Positions 35,394-44,529 of a stretch of DNA of 64,000 bases are shown here, in pieces. Within the stretch, counting starts at the first letter, position 1, and each line of letters begins with the position of its first letter. The DNA comes from Betaproteobacteria bacterium. GTDB lineage: Bacteria; Pseudomonadota; Gammaproteobacteria; Burkholderiales; SG8-41. The notes beneath the pieces were generated by a model. It was not told the DNA's origin. It did no database searches and saw nothing but the letters and a program-made list of their open reading frames with translations. The DNA lies in the NCBI GenBank assembly GCA_900299145.1, contig OMIN01000090.1:40604-104603 (forward strand). Direction: 5' to 3'. A program made the translations under genes and the position numbers.

Positions 35394-35882
35394 ATGAGCG
35401 AAGTTACCTCAGCACACGATGGCGCCGACGGACACCTGGAATTTCTGAGCTTCCGGTTGGGGGGCGAGAATTACTGCATTGATATTCTTAAAGTGCAGGA
35501 GATCCGTGGCTACGAGTCGGTGACGGCGATTGCCAACACGCCCGCGTTTATCAAAGGCGTGATTAATCTGCGCGGCAGCATCGTGCCGATCGTGGATTTG
35601 CGCATCAAGTTCAATCTCGCGCAGCCCAGGTACGATCCGACCACCATTGTGATTATTCTGAATCTGAACCGCAAAATGGTTGGGGTGGTGGTAGACAGCG
35701 TTTCGGATGTGATCGCAGTGGCGCGAGACGATATCAAGCCGGCGCCGCGTCTGGGCGGGGCGATCGACACTGCGTTTATTTCCGGCATGATTACTCAGAA
35801 CAACCAGATGCTGATCATGTTGGATATCGAAAATCTCATGAGCAGCGGTGAGTTGCAGTTGGCGGAAAAGGCGGCCGCGTAA
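35394..35882 (+). CDS. cheW: Chemotaxis coupling protein CheW
   Basis: A 162-residue cytoplasmic adaptor that links chemoreceptors to CheA. SH3-like family motifs: EFLSFRLGGENYCIDILKVQ, AFIKGVINLRGSIVPIVDLR and VGVVVDSVSDVIAVARDDIK. It has full family length. ATG at 35394 is preceded by a weak AGCG-type site. It lies 65 bases after the MCP and three bases before the receiver-EAL gene. No cheA is in the window, so the kinase partner is elsewhere. Confidence 0.92.
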   Translation: MSEVTSAHDGADGHLEFLSFRLGGENYCIDILKVQEIRGYESVTAIANTPAFIKGVINLRGSIVPIVDLRIKFNLAQPRYDPTTIVIILNLNRKMVGVVVDSVSDVIAVARDDIKPAPRLGGAIDTAFISGMITQNNQMLIMLDIENLMSSGELQLAEKAAA

Positions 35883-35885
35883 TTC

Positions 35886-37124
35886 GTGGAGTCTGCAACC
35901 AGTAATCTTGCACAATCGCCGGCAAAACGTCTGCTGGTCATCGACGACAGCCCGGAAATGGGCGCGTTGATTTCGCACATCGCCCGTGGCCAAGGGTATG
36001 TTTGTGATTACGCAAGAACCTTTTCTGCGTTCCAGTTTCTGCTATCGACCGATCCCGACGTGATTGTCGTGGATATGATCATGCCGGAAAAAGATGGTGT
36101 TGAAGTATTGCGCTATTTGAGCGAGCGCGGGTGTGGTAGTGCGATATTGCTGCTTAGTCGGGCTGACAGGCGCGTGCTGAAGATTATCGAGGATATGGCG
36201 CGCGCCATGAACCTGCACGTCATGGGTTCATTGCACAAACCGTTTTCGCATGCGCAGTTTGAAATCATTTTGCGCGGGCATGAACGTACAATTACGCGGG
36301 CACAGCGCGCCAAGCCGGGGCCTCCCGCCATTTCTGTCGAGGATTTTCGGGTCGCGTTGTCGCAGAAGCAGTTTGTCGTGCATTATCAGCCCAAAGTGGC
36401 GATTCAGCTCGGCGAAATCATAGGTATCGAAGCTTTTGTCCGCTGGGAACACCCGGTTCATGGGTTGATCTACCCTGATGCGTTCCTCGGGTTGGCGGAA
36501 ACCGCTGGATGCTTTGACGACTTGACGTGGCTGATTGTTGATCAAGTGTTTGCTGACGCGCGGGTATTTGCCACGCAAGGCTGGCTGCCGATGTTGGCAA
36601 TCAACGTATCGGCGAAATTATTGAACGATATTCATTTGTCGGACACCCTGCTTGCAAAAGCCGCGCCGGCAAACATTGCACCGGAGCGTATTGTGGTCGA
36701 AATCGCTGATTCGGGGCAGTTGCAAAAAGCCGCGCGTACACTGGATATTTTGACGCGGCTTCGGCTGAGGGGTATCAAATTGTCAATCAAGGACTTTGGG
36801 ACGGGTTTCTCAATGATGCAGCAGATCAAACGCATCCCGGCCAGCGAAATGAAGATTGACAAGGAGTTTATCCGTACCATGACGAGCGATCACAGCGCTA
36901 CGGTCATAGTGCGAAAAACCATCGAAATCGGTCACGAACTTGGCATGGCGGTGGTCGCCGAGGGCGTGGAGACGCGCGAACAATTAGCCACGCTCTCTGC
37001 TTTGAACTGCGATATGGCTCAAGGGTATTTCTTTTCGCGAGCACTGCCGGCGGCTGATATTGCGCGCTGGCGCCGTTCGCGGCTGCGTTCATCTGGCAAG
37101 GATGCCTTCACAGATAAGGTGTAG
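35886..37124 (+). CDS. Receiver-EAL domain protein with a degenerate EAL active site
   Basis: A 412-residue response regulator. The receiver domain (residues 10-130) has RLLVIDDSPEMG, the phosphoacceptor Asp in VVDMIMPEKDG, and the Lys in SLHKPFS. The EAL phosphodiesterase-like domain spans about residues 150-405. Several catalytic positions differ: EAL reads EAF (IEAFVRWEHP), and the DDFGTG motif reads KDFGTG (LSIKDFGTGFSM), losing a metal-binding Asp. Asn (AINVSA), Lys (EMKIDKEF), Glu (VVAEGVET) and Gln (AQGYFF) remain. It is therefore probably a c-di-GMP-binding or protein-interaction module, not an active phosphodiesterase. GTG start three bases after cheW. A paralogue with intact residues is at 62625. 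Confidence 0.88.
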   Translation: MESATSNLAQSPAKRLLVIDDSPEMGALISHIARGQGYVCDYARTFSAFQFLLSTDPDVIVVDMIMPEKDGVEVLRYLSERGCGSAILLLSRADRRVLKIIEDMARAMNLHVMGSLHKPFSHAQFEIILRGHERTITRAQRAKPGPPAISVEDFRVALSQKQFVVHYQPKVAIQLGEIIGIEAFVRWEHPVHGLIYPDAFLGLAETAGCFDDLTWLIVDQVFADARVFATQGWLPMLAINVSAKLLNDIHLSDTLLAKAAPANIAPERIVVEIADSGQLQKAARTLDILTRLRLRGIKLSIKDFGTGFSMMQQIKRIPASEMKIDKEFIRTMTSDHSATVIVRKTIEIGHELGMAVVAEGVETREQLATLSALNCDMAQGYFFSRALPAADIARWRRSRLRSSGKDAFTDKV

Positions 37125-37186
37125 CGGGTGCGGTGACTTGGGCGCGCAAGCGTGTCGCAGTGCAAAGTTCCGCAGAGTTGGGTTAT

Positions 37187-37206
37187 TCAATAAAAACAAA
37201 TGTTTA
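37187..37206 (+). repeat. Dispersed 20-bp element, copy 12, supplying the maf stop codon
   Basis: Reads TCAATAAAAACAAATGTTTA. Its final TTA (37204-37206) is the complement of the TAA stop of the Maf gene. It lies in the convergent gap after the EAL gene. Confidence 0.85.
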
Positions 37207-37800
37207 CGATGCCTCATCCCACAGGCGGCAGCCCACGCTTTGCAGCAGGCTGACCAGCGTAATCAGCGGCAGCCCGATCAGCGCCGTGGGGTCGTCACTG
37301 GTGATTTTTTCCGTCAGGGCAATGCCCAGACTTTCCGCCTTGGCGCTGCCAGCGCAATCGTAAGGCTGTTCCAGTTGGAGATAGCGTTCGATTTGCGCGT
37401 CGCTGAGGTCCCGCATCTGCACGGTGGTGGAGACATTTTCCAGCCGGTAGCTGCCGTTGGCGGCGTCGAGCACGCATAACGCAGTATGGAACACCACGCG
37501 CCTTCCGCGCATGGCGCGCAGTTGGCGCGCGGCGTTGGCGTGATCGCCGGGCTTGCCGAGCGGCGTACCGTCAAGATCCGCCACCTGATCGGAGCCGATG
37601 ATGAGCGCCTGTGGATGGGCTGTGGCGACGGCACGTGCCTTCGCCAGTGCCAGACGCAGGGCGGTGGCAACGGGCGATTCGCCAGGCAGGGCGGTTTCGT
37701 CGATTGAGGGCGACACGCAGTTGAAGGGCAGCCGCAACCGCGAAAGCAGTTCGCGGCGGTAAACGGATGAGGAAGCGAGGATAAGCGGCTGTAGGGGCAT
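37204..37800 (-). CDS. yceF: Maf/YceF-family nucleotide pyrophosphatase (probable 7-methyl-GTP pyrophosphatase)
   Basis: A 198-residue cytoplasmic house-cleaning enzyme. The Maf signature is [18 protein letters not shown], followed by [10 protein letters not shown] and [12 protein letters not shown] with the catalytic Asp. Members hydrolyse modified or non-canonical nucleoside triphosphates; the YceF branch prefers 7-methyl-GTP, inferred here from synteny with yceD-rpmF-plsX. It is divergent from yceD. Both ends are bordered by repeat copies in inverted orientation, one supplying the stop codon and one 34 bases upstream of the start. Confidence 0.88.
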   Translation of the reverse strand: MPLQPLILASSSVYRRELLSRLRLPFNCVSPSIDETALPGESPVATALRLALAKARAVATAHPQALIIGSDQVADLDGTPLGKPGDHANAARQLRAMRGRRVVFHTALCVLDAANGSYRLENVSTTVQMRDLSDAQIERYLQLEQPYDCAGSAKAESLGIALTEKITSDDPTALIGLPLITLVSLLQSVGCRLWDEAS

Positions 37801-37834
37801 GGTTTTTGAGGTTTGGTGCTGCGGCTAAATTATC

Positions 37835-37854
37835 TAAGTATCTGTTTTATATCA
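37835..37854 (-). repeat. Dispersed 20-bp element, copy 13
   Basis: Plus strand reads TAAGTATCTGTTTTATATCA. It lies in the divergent yceF-yceD region, facing copy 12 across the yceF gene. Confidence 0.8.
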
Positions 37855-37872
37855 ATATTCAGCAAAACGGCT

Positions 37873-37901
37873 TTGACATTTACGGCGAAAAATACTAAAA
37901 T
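37873..37901 (+). promoter_or_regulatory. Sigma-70 type promoter for the yceD-rpmF-plsX-fab operon
   Basis: A consensus -35 TTGACA (37873-37878), a 17-base spacer, and a -10 TAAAAT (37896-37901), pointing toward yceD (start 37949). This is the best promoter match I see in the window. Confidence 0.75.
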
Positions 37902-37948
37902 CGCGTGTTTACGTATTTCCGGTTGGCGTTCCACACAGGGCGTATTTG

Positions 37949-38470
37949 ATGACGAGCAACGTGGTCGTGGGCGTAGTTGTGGACGGTCTGAAAATCGCGC
38001 GTGATCGTCAGCGATTGACGGGTAATTTGTCGGTCGCCAGTTTGCCTCGTTTGGTGCAGAGTTTACACGCCGGTACGGGCAGTCTCGATTACGCCATTGT
38101 CGGTGACAGCGACGCGCGCGAACGGCCGCTGCTGCGTTTGAAGGTTACTGGCGCAGTACAGTTGCAGTGCCAGCGTTGTCTGGAAGGTATGGAGCATCAG
38201 CTGGTGATTGACAGCGTGGTGCGGTTGGTGGCGGCGGAAGCGCTGGAGACGGAGTACGAGGCCATCGGCGCCAATCCGGATGAACCGGATTGCATCGTTG
38301 CGAGCAAGACCATGGATGTTGCGCTGCTGGTGGAAGACGAGGTGTTGCTGGCTTTGCCGCCGTTTCCACGGCACGACGTTGCAGCGTGCAAGGGCAAGGT
38401 GGACGCGGCGCTGAAGACGGGCGAGATCGTGACGCCGTTTGGCGCCTTGCAGCAGTTGAAAAATAAATAG
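37949..38470 (+). CDS. yceD: YceD/DUF177 family protein, 23S rRNA accumulation protein
   Basis: A 173-residue cytoplasmic protein of the DUF177 family. The family's cysteine motif is in VQLQCQRCLEGM, with a further Cys in EPDCIVASKTMDV. E. coli and plant homologues affect 23S rRNA accumulation. ATG at 37949 follows an in-frame TTG at 37946 that could also serve. It is the first gene of the operon, 47 bases downstream of the promoter -10 element, and is followed by rpmF with a repeat copy starting immediately after its stop. Confidence 0.88.
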   Translation: MTSNVVVGVVVDGLKIARDRQRLTGNLSVASLPRLVQSLHAGTGSLDYAIVGDSDARERPLLRLKVTGAVQLQCQRCLEGMEHQLVIDSVVRLVAAEALETEYEAIGANPDEPDCIVASKTMDVALLVEDEVLLALPPFPRHDVAACKGKVDAALKTGEIVTPFGALQQLKNK

Positions 38471-38490
38471 TTAATAGAATCAAATAGTTA
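38471..38490 (+). repeat. Dispersed 20-bp element, copy 14
   Basis: Reads TTAATAGAATCAAATAGTTA. It begins immediately after the yceD stop codon and ends 24 bases before rpmF. Confidence 0.7.
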
Positions 38491-38514
38491 CGAATTTAAT
38501 GAAGGAGCAGTCAC

Positions 38515-38694
38515 ATGGCAGTTCAACAAAATAAGAAATCCCCCTCCAAGCGCGGCATGCATCGCTCGCACCACGCGCTCGACGCCGCCCCGCTGGCGTT
38601 GGAGCCGACTACCGGTGAAACGCATCTGCGGCATCACATCAGCCCCAACGGTTTTTATCGCGGCAAAAAAGTCATCAAGGGTAAGGGCGAATAA
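38515..38694 (+). CDS. rpmF: 50S ribosomal protein L32 (bL32)
   Basis: A 59-residue basic protein: [20 protein letters not shown] at the start, then [20 protein letters not shown] and [19 protein letters not shown]. This is full-length bL32. No zinc-binding C-x2-C pairs are present, so it is the Cys-less form. The ribosome site GAAGGAG lies eight bases before the ATG. It sits between yceD and plsX as in most proteobacteria. A GC-rich hairpin follows the stop. Confidence 0.96.
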   Translation: MAVQQNKKSPSKRGMHRSHHALDAAPLALEPTTGETHLRHHISPNGFYRGKKVIKGKGE

Positions 38695-38695
38695 C

Positions 38696-38714
38696 GCGCC
38701 GCGTTCAGCGGCGC
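38696..38714 (+). terminator. Hairpin after rpmF
   Basis: Seven-base stem GCGCCGC (38696-38702) and GCGGCGC (38708-38714) with a five-base loop, two bases after the rpmF stop. There is no T-run; it may attenuate or protect the rpmF mRNA end. Confidence 0.45.
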
Positions 38715-38812
38715 CTTGACACAGATGACAGCATGAAAATGCGTGTCGCGAGTGTGTTGTTGCCGCGCTGGCAGCCGCCGTCTGTAACCGCCACACCTGG
38801 CCGATTTTGATG

Positions 38813-38848
38813 CTACTGGTTCTACTGGTTCCATTGGCTCCCTTGGCT
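38813..38848 (+). repeat. Degenerate 9-bp tandem repeat upstream of plsX
   Basis: CTACTGGTT occurs twice (38813-38830), then CCATTGGCT and CCCTTGGCT (38831-38848). It lies in the untranslated gap 20 bases before the plsX ATG. Confidence 0.6.
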
Positions 38849-38868
38849 CACAGCCAGCCTGTCCGCCC

Positions 38869-39990
38869 ATGCGGGTAACCGTCGCGGTTGACTGCATGGG
38901 GGGGGATTACGGCCCCGCAGTGACCGTGCCCGCAGCGGTCAGTCTGCTGCGCGACGACTCCAGCGTGGGCGTCATTCTTGTCGGCCTTGCAGCCGACATT
39001 GAGGCGCAATTCAAACGCAGTCACGCCAGCGCGTCGTCCTTCGGCGACAGGCTGGTGGTGAGGCACGCCAGCGAAGTCGTCGGCATGGACGAGCCGCCCG
39101 CGGTCGCCATGCGTTCGAAAAAAGATTCGTCGATGCGCGTGATGGCTGATCTGGTGAAATCCGGCGAAGCGCAGGCCGCCGTCAGTGCCGGCAACACCGG
39201 CGCGCTGATGGCGATTTCGCGTTACGTGCTGAAAACGCTCCCGGGCATCGACCGCCCCGCCATCGCGTCGATTCTGCCCACGCAGACCGGGCGCGGCGTC
39301 TACGTGCTTGATCTGGGCGCGAATGTCGATTGCACGGCGGAACACTTGCTGCAGTTCGGCATCATGGGGGCCGAGCTGGTGGCTTGTGTAGAGCACAAAA
39401 CCGCGCCTACCGTGGGGTTGCTCAACATCGGCGAAGAAGACATCAAGGGCAACGAGGTCGTCAAGCAGGCTGCAGCGCTGCTGCGCGCGAGCGGGCTTAA
39501 TTTCTACGGCAACGTTGAAGGCAACGACATATTTAAAGGCACTACCGACGTAGTGGTGTGCGACGGCTTCGTTGGCAACGTCGCGCTGAAATCCGCCGAA
39601 GGCCTTGCGCATGTGATGCGTACGTTTTTGCAGGAGGAATTCAAGCGCAACGTGTTCACCAAACTGGCCGGTCTGGTGGCAATGCCAGTGTTGAACGCAT
39701 TCAAGAAACGCGTCGATCATCGCGGCTATAATGGCGCCAGTCTGCTGGGTTTGCGCGGCATTGTTCTGAAAAGCCACGGCTCGGCGGACGCCTACGGTTT
39801 TGAATGTGCGCTGCGGCGCGCGGTTGAGGAAGTGCGCACGGGCATGCTTGCGCATATTTCGGAGCGCATGGCGCATATTCACGGGCAGAATCAGTTGCAA
39901 AATCAGGCTTATAGCCAGACACAAAGCAGCGTGCCGGCAGACGGGCAACCCGCGCCGGACGCGATGAAGACGAACGGAATCGCCGCTTGA
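38869..39990 (+). CDS. plsX: Phosphate acyltransferase PlsX
   Basis: A 373-residue cytoplasmic/peripheral enzyme making acyl-phosphate from acyl-ACP for PlsY-dependent phospholipid synthesis. Motifs: [78 protein letters not shown]. The C-terminus has about 35 extra Gln/Asn-rich residues ([17 protein letters not shown]), probably disordered. ATG at 38869 gives the standard [13 protein letters not shown] start. The stop overlaps the fabH start (TTGA). Confidence 0.96.
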   Translation: MRVTVAVDCMGGDYGPAVTVPAAVSLLRDDSSVGVILVGLAADIEAQFKRSHASASSFGDRLVVRHASEVVGMDEPPAVAMRSKKDSSMRVMADLVKSGEAQAAVSAGNTGALMAISRYVLKTLPGIDRPAIASILPTQTGRGVYVLDLGANVDCTAEHLLQFGIMGAELVACVEHKTAPTVGLLNIGEEDIKGNEVVKQAAALLRASGLNFYGNVEGNDIFKGTTDVVVCDGFVGNVALKSAEGLAHVMRTFLQEEFKRNVFTKLAGLVAMPVLNAFKKRVDHRGYNGASLLGLRGIVLKSHGSADAYGFECALRRAVEEVRTGMLAHISERMAHIHGQNQLQNQAYSQTQSSVPADGQPAPDAMKTNGIAA

Positions 39991-40973
39991 GTATTGTTTC
40001 GCGTGTTTATTCACGAATTGCCGGCACTGGCAGCTACCTGCCGGAAAAAGTGCTGAGCAACAAGGACCTCGAAGGTGCGGTTGAAACCTCCGACGAGTGG
40101 ATATTTAGCCGCACCGGCATCCGCCAGCGTCACATGGCAGCAGATGGTGAAAACGCCAGTGATCTGGCGCTGCATGCGAGCCGCCGCGCGCTGGAAGCCG
40201 CAGGCATTACGCCCGCCGAGCTCAGTCTCATCATCGTTGCCACCACCACGCCGGACATGGTGTTTCCGAGCACGGCTTGTATTTTGCAGGCGAAGCTCGG
40301 GGCAGGGGTTGGCGGTATGCACTGTCCCGCATTTGACGTGCAGGCGGTATGCAGCGGGTTTGTTTATGCGCTGACCACGGCCGACAATTTTATGCGCTCC
40401 GGCCAGTATCAGAATATTCTGGTGGTCGGCGCGGAAGTGTATTCGCGTATTCTCGATTGGGAAGATCGTACCACCTGCGTGTTGTTCGGCGACGGCGCGG
40501 GCGCGGTGGTGTTACAGCGCAGTGACACACCGGGGATTTTGTCCACGCATTTGCACGCCGACGGCAGTCACGCCAGCATTTTGTCGGTGCCCGGTTCGGT
40601 GAGCGGCGGCAAGGTGAGCGGCCGGCCGTTGCTGCAAATGGAAGGCAACGCGGTGTTCAAGTTTGCGGTGCGTGTTCTTGGTGAGGTGGCCGAAGAAGCG
40701 CTCGCCGCCAATGCCCTGCAAAAATCGCAAATCGACTGGCTGATACCCCATCAGGCAAATATCCGTATCATTCAGGCTACGGCAAAAAAGCTGAACATGC
40801 CCATGGACAAAGTCGTGACCACGGTTGATCGTCATGCCAACACCTCTGCAGCGTCGGTGCCACTGGCGCTGGACACTGCCGTGCGCGACGGGCGCATCCG
40901 TGCGGGGCACAATGTTCTGCTCGAAGGCGTCGGCGGTGGCTTCACCTGGGGCGCGGTGCTGGTGCGCATGTGA
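39987..40973 (+). CDS. fabH: Beta-ketoacyl-ACP synthase III FabH
   Basis: A 328-residue thiolase-fold enzyme that starts type II fatty-acid synthesis by condensing acetyl-CoA with malonyl-ACP. The catalytic triad is visible: Cys in [14 protein letters not shown], His in [11 protein letters not shown], and Asn in [15 protein letters not shown]. The start is TTG at 39987, overlapping the plsX stop as TTGA, which implies translational coupling; no ATG gives the conserved [12 protein letters not shown] start. It is followed by fabD, with a repeat copy in the gap. Confidence 0.95.
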   Translation: MSIVSRVYSRIAGTGSYLPEKVLSNKDLEGAVETSDEWIFSRTGIRQRHMAADGENASDLALHASRRALEAAGITPAELSLIIVATTTPDMVFPSTACILQAKLGAGVGGMHCPAFDVQAVCSGFVYALTTADNFMRSGQYQNILVVGAEVYSRILDWEDRTTCVLFGDGAGAVVLQRSDTPGILSTHLHADGSHASILSVPGSVSGGKVSGRPLLQMEGNAVFKFAVRVLGEVAEEALAANALQKSQIDWLIPHQANIRIIQATAKKLNMPMDKVVTTVDRHANTSAASVPLALDTAVRDGRIRAGHNVLLEGVGGGFTWGAVLVRM

Positions 40974-41003
40974 GCGGCTTGACGCCCTCTCGGTGGCATT
41001 CCA

Positions 41004-41023
41004 TAACTATCTGATTCAATTGA
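41004..41023 (-). repeat. Dispersed 20-bp element, copy 15
   Basis: Plus strand reads TAACTATCTGATTCAATTGA. It lies between fabH (stop 40973) and fabD (start 41034), ending ten bases before fabD, where a ribosome site would be expected. Confidence 0.75.
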
Positions 41024-41033
41024 CTATTTTCAT

Positions 41034-41972
41034 ATGAAATTTGCCCTGGTTTTTCCCGGTCAAGGCTCGCAATCGGTGGCGATGATGCAGCCGTTTGCGG
41101 ACGTGCAGGTGGTGAAAGACACTTTCACTGAAGCCTCCGACGCGCTGTCGCAGGATTTGTGGAAGCTGGTGGCCGAAGGTCCGGCCGATCAACTGAGCGC
41201 CACGGTGAACACCCAGCCGGTGATGCTGACGGCGGCATACGCCGTGTTCCGCGCGTGGCAGGCGGCGGGCGGGCCTGCGCCCGCGATGGTGGCGGGGCAC
41301 AGTTTGGGGGAATATACCGCGCTGGTGGCGGCCGGCGTGATCGCCTTCAAGGATGCTGTACCGCTGGTGCGCTTTCGCGCCCAGGCGATGCAGGAAGCCG
41401 TGCCGATGGGCACCGGCGCAATGGCGGCGATTTTGGGGCTGGACGATGATGGCGTGCGCGCGGCATGCGCCGAAGCCAGTCAGGGCGCGGCGGGCGAAGT
41501 GGTCGAAGCCGTCAACTTTAACGCGCCAAGCCAGGTGGTTATCGCTGGCAGCAAGGCGGCGGTCGAACGCGGCATGGCGGCGTGCAAGGCGCGCGGTGCA
41601 AAGCGTGCGCTGCCGTTGCCGGTGAGCGCGCCGTTTCATTCGTCATTGCTCAAACCCGCCGCCGACCGGCTGGCGGACTATCTGAAAAACGTGACCTTCA
41701 GCGCGCCGCAAATTCCGGTGGTGAACAACGTTGATGTCGCCGTGGTGAGCGATCCGGCGGCGATCAAGACAGCGCTGGCGCGGCAGGCGTGCAATCCCGT
41801 GCGCTGGGTGGAAGTGATACGGCACATGCACGGGGCCGGCATCACCCACGTCGCCGAATGCGGGCCGGGCAAGGTGCTGTCGGGCATGACCGGGCGCATC
41901 GAAAAATCACTACAGAGCTTCGCGACCACCGATCCGGCGTCGCTGGCGGCAGCGCTTGAGGCGGTGAAATGA
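41034..41972 (+). CDS. fabD: Malonyl-CoA-ACP transacylase FabD
   Basis: A 312-residue enzyme that transfers malonyl from CoA to ACP. It begins MKFALVFPGQGSQSVAMM. The nucleophile elbow is VAGHSLGEYTALVAAG (Ser near residue 91) and the catalytic His is in LPVSAPFHSSLLKPAA. It has full family length. The expected ribosome-site position is occupied by a repeat copy, and no good Shine-Dalgarno is visible. The stop overlaps fabG (ATGA). Confidence 0.96.
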   Translation: MKFALVFPGQGSQSVAMMQPFADVQVVKDTFTEASDALSQDLWKLVAEGPADQLSATVNTQPVMLTAAYAVFRAWQAAGGPAPAMVAGHSLGEYTALVAAGVIAFKDAVPLVRFRAQAMQEAVPMGTGAMAAILGLDDDGVRAACAEASQGAAGEVVEAVNFNAPSQVVIAGSKAAVERGMAACKARGAKRALPLPVSAPFHSSLLKPAADRLADYLKNVTFSAPQIPVVNNVDVAVVSDPAAIKTALARQACNPVRWVEVIRHMHGAGITHVAECGPGKVLSGMTGRIEKSLQSFATTDPASLAAALEAVK

Positions 41973-42727
41973 GCACGCACCAAGGGACGCTGGACGGCAA
42001 AATCGCGCTGGTCACTGGCGCCACGCGGGGTATTGGGCACGCCATAGCGCTGGAGCTCGGCAAGGCTGGCGCTACGGTTATCGGCACGGCTACCTCTCAA
42101 GCCGGCGCGGACACGATTTCGCAGGCGCTCGCCGGGGTGGGCGTCAAAGGCGCTGGCTTGGTGCTGAATGTCGCTGATGCGTCTCAAATCGATGCCGTAT
42201 TGGCCGATATCACCCAGCGCTTCGGCGACATCGGCATCCTCGTCAATAACGCTGGCATCACGCGCGATAACCTGCTGCTGCGCATGAAGGACGAGGAGTG
42301 GGACGACATCCTCAACACCAATCTCAAATCTGTATTCCGGCTGTCTAAAGCCGTGCTGCGCGGCATGATGAAGGCGCGTGCGGGCCGCATTATCAATATT
42401 GGCTCGGTGGTCGGCGAAACCGGCAACGCGGGTCAGGCCAATTACGCGGCGGCCAAGGCGGGCATGATTGGATTCTCGAAGTCGCTGGCGCGCGAAATCG
42501 GCAGCCGGGGCATCACGGTGAATTGCGTGGCGCCGGGATTTATCGACACCGACATGACCCGTGCGCTGTCCGATGACCAAAAGAAAGCCCTAACCTCGCA
42601 GATTCCTTTGGGCCGCTTGGGCGATGCCTCGGATGTTGCCGCTGCCGTGCTGTTTTTGGCCTCGCCAGGGGCGGGCTACATCACCGGCGCTACGCTGCAC
42701 GTAAACGGCGGTATGGATATGAACTAA
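41969..42727 (+). CDS. fabG: 3-oxoacyl-ACP reductase FabG
   Basis: A 252-residue NADPH-dependent SDR reducing 3-oxoacyl-ACP. Motifs: LVTGATRGIGHAIAL, LVNNAGITRDNLLLRM, the catalytic Ser in IINIGSVVGETGN, and Y-x-x-x-K in NYAAAKAGMIGFSKSLAREI. The end ITGATLHVNGGMDMN is typical FabG. The start ATG overlaps the fabD stop (ATGA), so the pair is translationally coupled. A further repeat copy lies in the gap to acpP. Confidence 0.96.
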   Translation: MSTHQGTLDGKIALVTGATRGIGHAIALELGKAGATVIGTATSQAGADTISQALAGVGVKGAGLVLNVADASQIDAVLADITQRFGDIGILVNNAGITRDNLLLRMKDEEWDDILNTNLKSVFRLSKAVLRGMMKARAGRIINIGSVVGETGNAGQANYAAAKAGMIGFSKSLAREIGSRGITVNCVAPGFIDTDMTRALSDDQKKALTSQIPLGRLGDASDVAAAVLFLASPGAGYITGATLHVNGGMDMN

Positions 42728-42770
42728 GGCGTTGGGTGGAAACCGTGCCAGAAGTCGACGGGCCTCGCTT

Positions 42771-42790
42771 TAAGTATATGATTTTAAATG
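42771..42790 (-). repeat. Dispersed 20-bp element, diverged copy 16
   Basis: Plus strand reads TAAGTATATGATTTTAAATG. It lies between fabG (stop 42727) and acpP (start 42910) in an AT-rich region that probably also carries the acpP promoter. Confidence 0.6.
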
Positions 42791-42909
42791 ATTTTTTGTA
42801 TTATCGGTGTCATAATTTGTGGTAAAATAGCCGAGTTTATACCGAGCAATCCCGCCGAGGGGGTGGGGGAGCGCGGGGAACACAAGAGAAACATTCAAAG
42901 GGGGACACT

Positions 42910-43152
42910 ATGGAAAATGTCGAGCAACGCGTCAAAAAGATTGTTGCCGAACAACTGGGCGTGGCCGAGGGCGACGTCAAGAACGAATCATCGTTCGTCA
43001 ACGATCTGGGCGCAGACTCGCTCGATACGGTGGAGCTGGTGATGGCGCTGGAAGAGGAATTCGAGACTGAAATTCCCGACGAATTCGCCGAGAAAATCAC
43101 CACCGTCCAGCAGGCGATTGATTACATCAACGCGCACGCGAAAAAAGCCTGA
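42910..43152 (+). CDS. acpP: Acyl carrier protein
   Basis: An 80-residue acidic carrier protein of fatty-acid synthesis. It begins [20 protein letters not shown]. The phosphopantetheine attachment Ser is in [20 protein letters not shown]. It has standard AcpP length. AAAGGGGGAC precedes the ATG. The 182-base AT-rich gap upstream implies an internal promoter; ACP is normally far more abundant than the enzymes around it. A GC-rich hairpin follows the gene. Confidence 0.97.
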   Translation: MENVEQRVKKIVAEQLGVAEGDVKNESSFVNDLGADSLDTVELVMALEEEFETEIPDEFAEKITTVQQAIDYINAHAKKA

Positions 43153-43168
43153 TTCAGCGGTATCCAGC

Positions 43169-43207
43169 GCGGCGGCGCAGCCCGGTAGTTCTGTGGTGCG
43201 CCGCCGC
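43169..43207 (+). terminator. Hairpin between acpP and fabF
   Basis: An 11-bp perfect stem, GCGGCGGCGCA (43169-43179) with TGCGCCGCCGC (43197-43207), 17-base loop. It may partly terminate or stabilise the short acpP transcript, so acpP can exceed fabF. Confidence 0.55.
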
Positions 43208-43251
43208 ATCCATTTCAGAAGGTAGTTTCGACCAAGGCAGTTTCGACAGAT

Positions 43252-44499
43252 ATGCCGCGCACCTCTTCACGCAAAGTTGTCGTCACCGGTCTGGGAATCG
43301 TGTCGCCGGTGGGTATCGGCATAGCCGATGCTTGGGCCAGCATTCTGGCCGGCAAGTCCGGTATCGGACCAATCACACGATTTGACGCAGGGCCTTTCAG
43401 CTCTCGCATCGCTGGTGAGGTCAGGAATTTCGATGTCGGCCAGTGGCTGAACGCCAAGGAGGCGCGGCGGTTCGACACGTTTATCCATTACGGGCTGGCG
43501 GCGGGCATCGACGCGCTGAAGGATTCCGGCCTCGATCTCGAAAAAGTCGACCGTGAAATGGTCGGCGTGTGCATCGGCTCAGGCATTGGCGGCCTGCCGC
43601 TTATTGAAAACACCCACGACGCGTTGCTCGCTGGTGGGCCGCGCAAAGTTGGGCCCTTTTTCATCCCTGGCTCGATTATCAATATGATTTCCGGGCAGTT
43701 GTCGATCATGCACGGCTTGCGCGGGCCGAATCTGGCGGTGGTCACTGCCTGCACCACGGCCAATCACAGCATCGGCGAAGCGGGCCGCCTGATCGAATAT
43801 GGTGACGCCGATGTGATGATCGCGGGCGGCGCCGAAGACGCGATTTCGCCCTTGGGTGTCGGCGGTTTTTGCGCCGCGCGTGCGCTGTCGGGCCGCAACG
43901 ACGATCCGGCGGCGGCGAGCCGCCCGTGGGACAAGGATCGCGACGGTTTTGTCATTGGCGAAGGCGCGGGCGTGCTGGTGCTCGAAGAATACGAACATGC
44001 CAAAAAGCGCGGCGCGCGCATTTATTGTGAGCTCGCCGGTTACGGCATGAGCGCAGACGCCAATCACATTACCGCGCCCTGCGAAGATGGTAACGGCGCG
44101 CGCCGCTGTATGGTGAACACGCTGCGCAACGCGGGGTTGAACGCCGATCAAGTGCATTACATCAACGCCCACGGCACCTCCACGCCTCTGGGCGATATCG
44201 CCGAGACCGTGGCGGTGAAAGCCGCGTTTGGCGACCACGCCAAAAAGCTCGCGGTGAGTTCCACCAAGTCGATGACCGGCCATTTGCTGGGCGCGGCGGG
44301 CGGTGTTGAAGCGGTGTTTTCGGTGCTGGCAATTCGCGATCAGGTTGCACCGCCAACCATCAATTTGCAGAATCAGGATCCGGCGTGCGATCTTGATTAC
44401 GTGCCCAACACCGCGCGGCAAATGAAAATCGACGTCGCGTTGTCGAATTCGTTCGGCTTCGGCGGCACCAACGGCAGCCTGGTTTTCCGCAAAATCTGA
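43252..44499 (+). CDS. fabF: Beta-ketoacyl-ACP synthase II FabF
   Basis: A 415-residue condensing enzyme that extends acyl-ACP with malonyl-ACP. It begins with [14 protein letters not shown]. The catalytic Cys is in [15 protein letters not shown], and the two His are in [12 protein letters not shown] and [14 protein letters not shown]. It has full family length. FabF usually has ACxTGTHxIG; TTANH here is a modest difference. It follows acpP with a 99-base gap and is followed by pabC. Confidence 0.96.
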   Translation: MPRTSSRKVVVTGLGIVSPVGIGIADAWASILAGKSGIGPITRFDAGPFSSRIAGEVRNFDVGQWLNAKEARRFDTFIHYGLAAGIDALKDSGLDLEKVDREMVGVCIGSGIGGLPLIENTHDALLAGGPRKVGPFFIPGSIINMISGQLSIMHGLRGPNLAVVTACTTANHSIGEAGRLIEYGDADVMIAGGAEDAISPLGVGGFCAARALSGRNDDPAAASRPWDKDRDGFVIGEGAGVLVLEEYEHAKKRGARIYCELAGYGMSADANHITAPCEDGNGARRCMVNTLRNAGLNADQVHYINAHGTSTPLGDIAETVAVKAAFGDHAKKLAVSSTKSMTGHLLGAAGGVEAVFSVLAIRDQVAPPTINLQNQDPACDLDYVPNTARQMKIDVALSNSFGFGGTNGSLVFRKI

Positions 44500-44529
44500 A
44501 GTAGCGGCACAGAACCTTCCGCGCCGGCC

